Shown in pieces: positions 63,158 to 64,000 of a DNA stretch of 64,000 nt. This DNA comes from Cunninghamia lanceolata (taxonomy: Eukaryota; Streptophyta; Pinopsida; Cupressales; Cupressaceae): contig BSBN01000829.1 in NCBI GenBank assembly GCA_027924645.1, forward strand, positions 8,680,001 to 8,744,000, written 5' to 3'. A model generated the notes under the pieces. The model was not told the DNA's origin and searched no databases. It saw only the letters and a list, made by a program, of their open reading frames with translations. How positions within the stretch are numbered: the stretch's first letter is position 1; every line of letters begins with the position of its first letter. Position numbers and translations under genes: made by a program.

Positions 63158-64000
63158 TTCCCCCCCTTATTACATTGTTCCTGCAAAAGTACCAGGGACC
63201 CCCCCTGAATGTTGACATACTCAACAAAACTGATTACATAATATGAATACATATTTTATACAAGATCTTCTCCCAAAGAACAAATCCTGAACCAAGCGAG
63301 GCTCCATCATGTTGTCTCGTCTACCCTCGGAAAGGCGTAGCTTTGAGCTGTGTTCTTGAGCTCTTTAGTCCCAAGCTCTCAAATCACAGAGTCTTGAATT
63401 ATTCGACAATGGACCCTAAGAGATACGATAGATCTCTGCCATGTTGTCTAGTGACCACGAAAGGGTATAATTCAAGATCATATACTCTTTGAAGCTCGCT
63501 GGACAACAATCCATATTGAGCTCAACACCAAACCCCAAACCTGTCTCCAAAAAAAAATCTTCACAAAACATACATTCTTCAAATCTGTTAGCTCCGTCAG
63601 CATCAACAAAGAAAAACAAAACAACCAAAACCAAAAATGCTTCTCATGCAAAGCATCATCTCAAAGCGAGAAGCTAACTTGAGATGATGGAAAATCCTCC
63701 ATCCTCCGATGCCGCCTACCTCCAATTTGATGTGGTTACACTTTATCCAACTGATGTTACATATGAGCCTTTGAAAACTCTACCAGGTGTAGTATAAATG
63801 GCCCCAAGAGCACAAGCAATGTTTGATGTAGCCATAATAAAATGACTCCAATGTTTTCCACCATATTACTCCAAAGGCAAAAAATAAATTCTTTAAATAT
63901 TTTAAATGCCCTTAAAAAAAGGAAACTACTTATGTCTCCCTTTCATAAAATTAAGTATCTTCATAAAAATTCTACTACTTATGTCTCCCCACTTTTCTTT
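62946..64000 (-). mobile_element. LTR element inserted in Gag of element B, 3' end only
   Basis: A 212-bp LTR (62946-63157) on minus starts TGTTGGCATAAT and ends GTTTGCTCA. A purine tract AAGGGGGGGAA follows on the interior side (63158-63168), like that of copia-2. This is therefore the 3' LTR of a minus-strand element whose body runs off the window. The bases just outside are AATGG (62941-62945), the candidate target duplication. The 840 visible interior bases encode no recognisable RNase H or reverse transcriptase. A 72-codon minus frame (63416-63634) is unassigned. The body may be non-coding or carry other sequence. Confidence 0.75.

Noticed and set aside
1..64000. CRISPR array, bacterial operon, tRNA or rRNA genes
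   Set aside because: No regular direct repeats with unique spacers, no ribosome-binding-site-led operons and no cloverleaf or rRNA sequence were seen; splice sites and retroelements show plant nuclear DNA.

Overview
The window is nuclear DNA from a plant with a large, transposon-rich genome. A seed plant with conifer-like genome structure fits best, but the species cannot be read from the sequence. Supporting signs are AT-rich, gene-poor DNA, Ty1/copia and Ty3-type LTR retrotransposons, an L1-like LINE with a plant-type RNase H, a MITE-like pair, and one TIR-NBS-LRR (TNL) resistance gene with a 4-kb intron. Nothing looks bacterial, viral or organellar, and no tRNA, rRNA or CRISPR array was seen.

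Layout. 1-1905: decayed Ty3-type Gag with a possible primer-binding site. 1905-9611: no gene, but a cluster of degenerate TTTAGCGC-type repeats at 6310-7060. 9612-16886: old Ty1/copia element on the minus strand with 1.36-kb LTRs. 18776-26035: dispersed repeats, one of them split by a non-autonomous LTR element (20235-23688) whose paralogous empty site lies at about 25850. 26964-33323: a 5'-truncated LINE (27935-32947, 12-bp target duplication) between two inverted MITE-like copies. 34328-37129: a compact LTR element with two 1176-bp LTRs around only 450 bp and a perfect 5-bp target duplication.

37649-50070 (minus) is a TNL pseudogene whose exons can be followed: TIR, a 4-kb intron with a solo LTR, NBS, then three LRR-side coding pieces. 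Exon 2 is split by a 5.2-kb Ty1/copia element (39378-44543) flanked by GTTTC. Removing the element and one GTTTC copy restores the exon frame exactly, but six in-frame stops and one frameshift remain. 50041-50545 is a partial duplication of the TNL 5' end.

56738-58808 (minus) holds exons of an RPA70-like OB-fold protein. 59668 to the end is a nest on the plus side: a DUF4283 (LINE ORF1-like) fragment cut by a Ty3-type element (LTR 60151-61801, gag to 62945), which is itself cut by the 3' LTR of a further minus-strand element.

The most interesting non-gene signal is a 39-nt bulged stem-loop conserved, with compensatory base changes, between the LTRs of the compact element and of the Ty3-type element at 60151. 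It suggests a structured leader RNA shared by an autonomous family and its non-autonomous relative.
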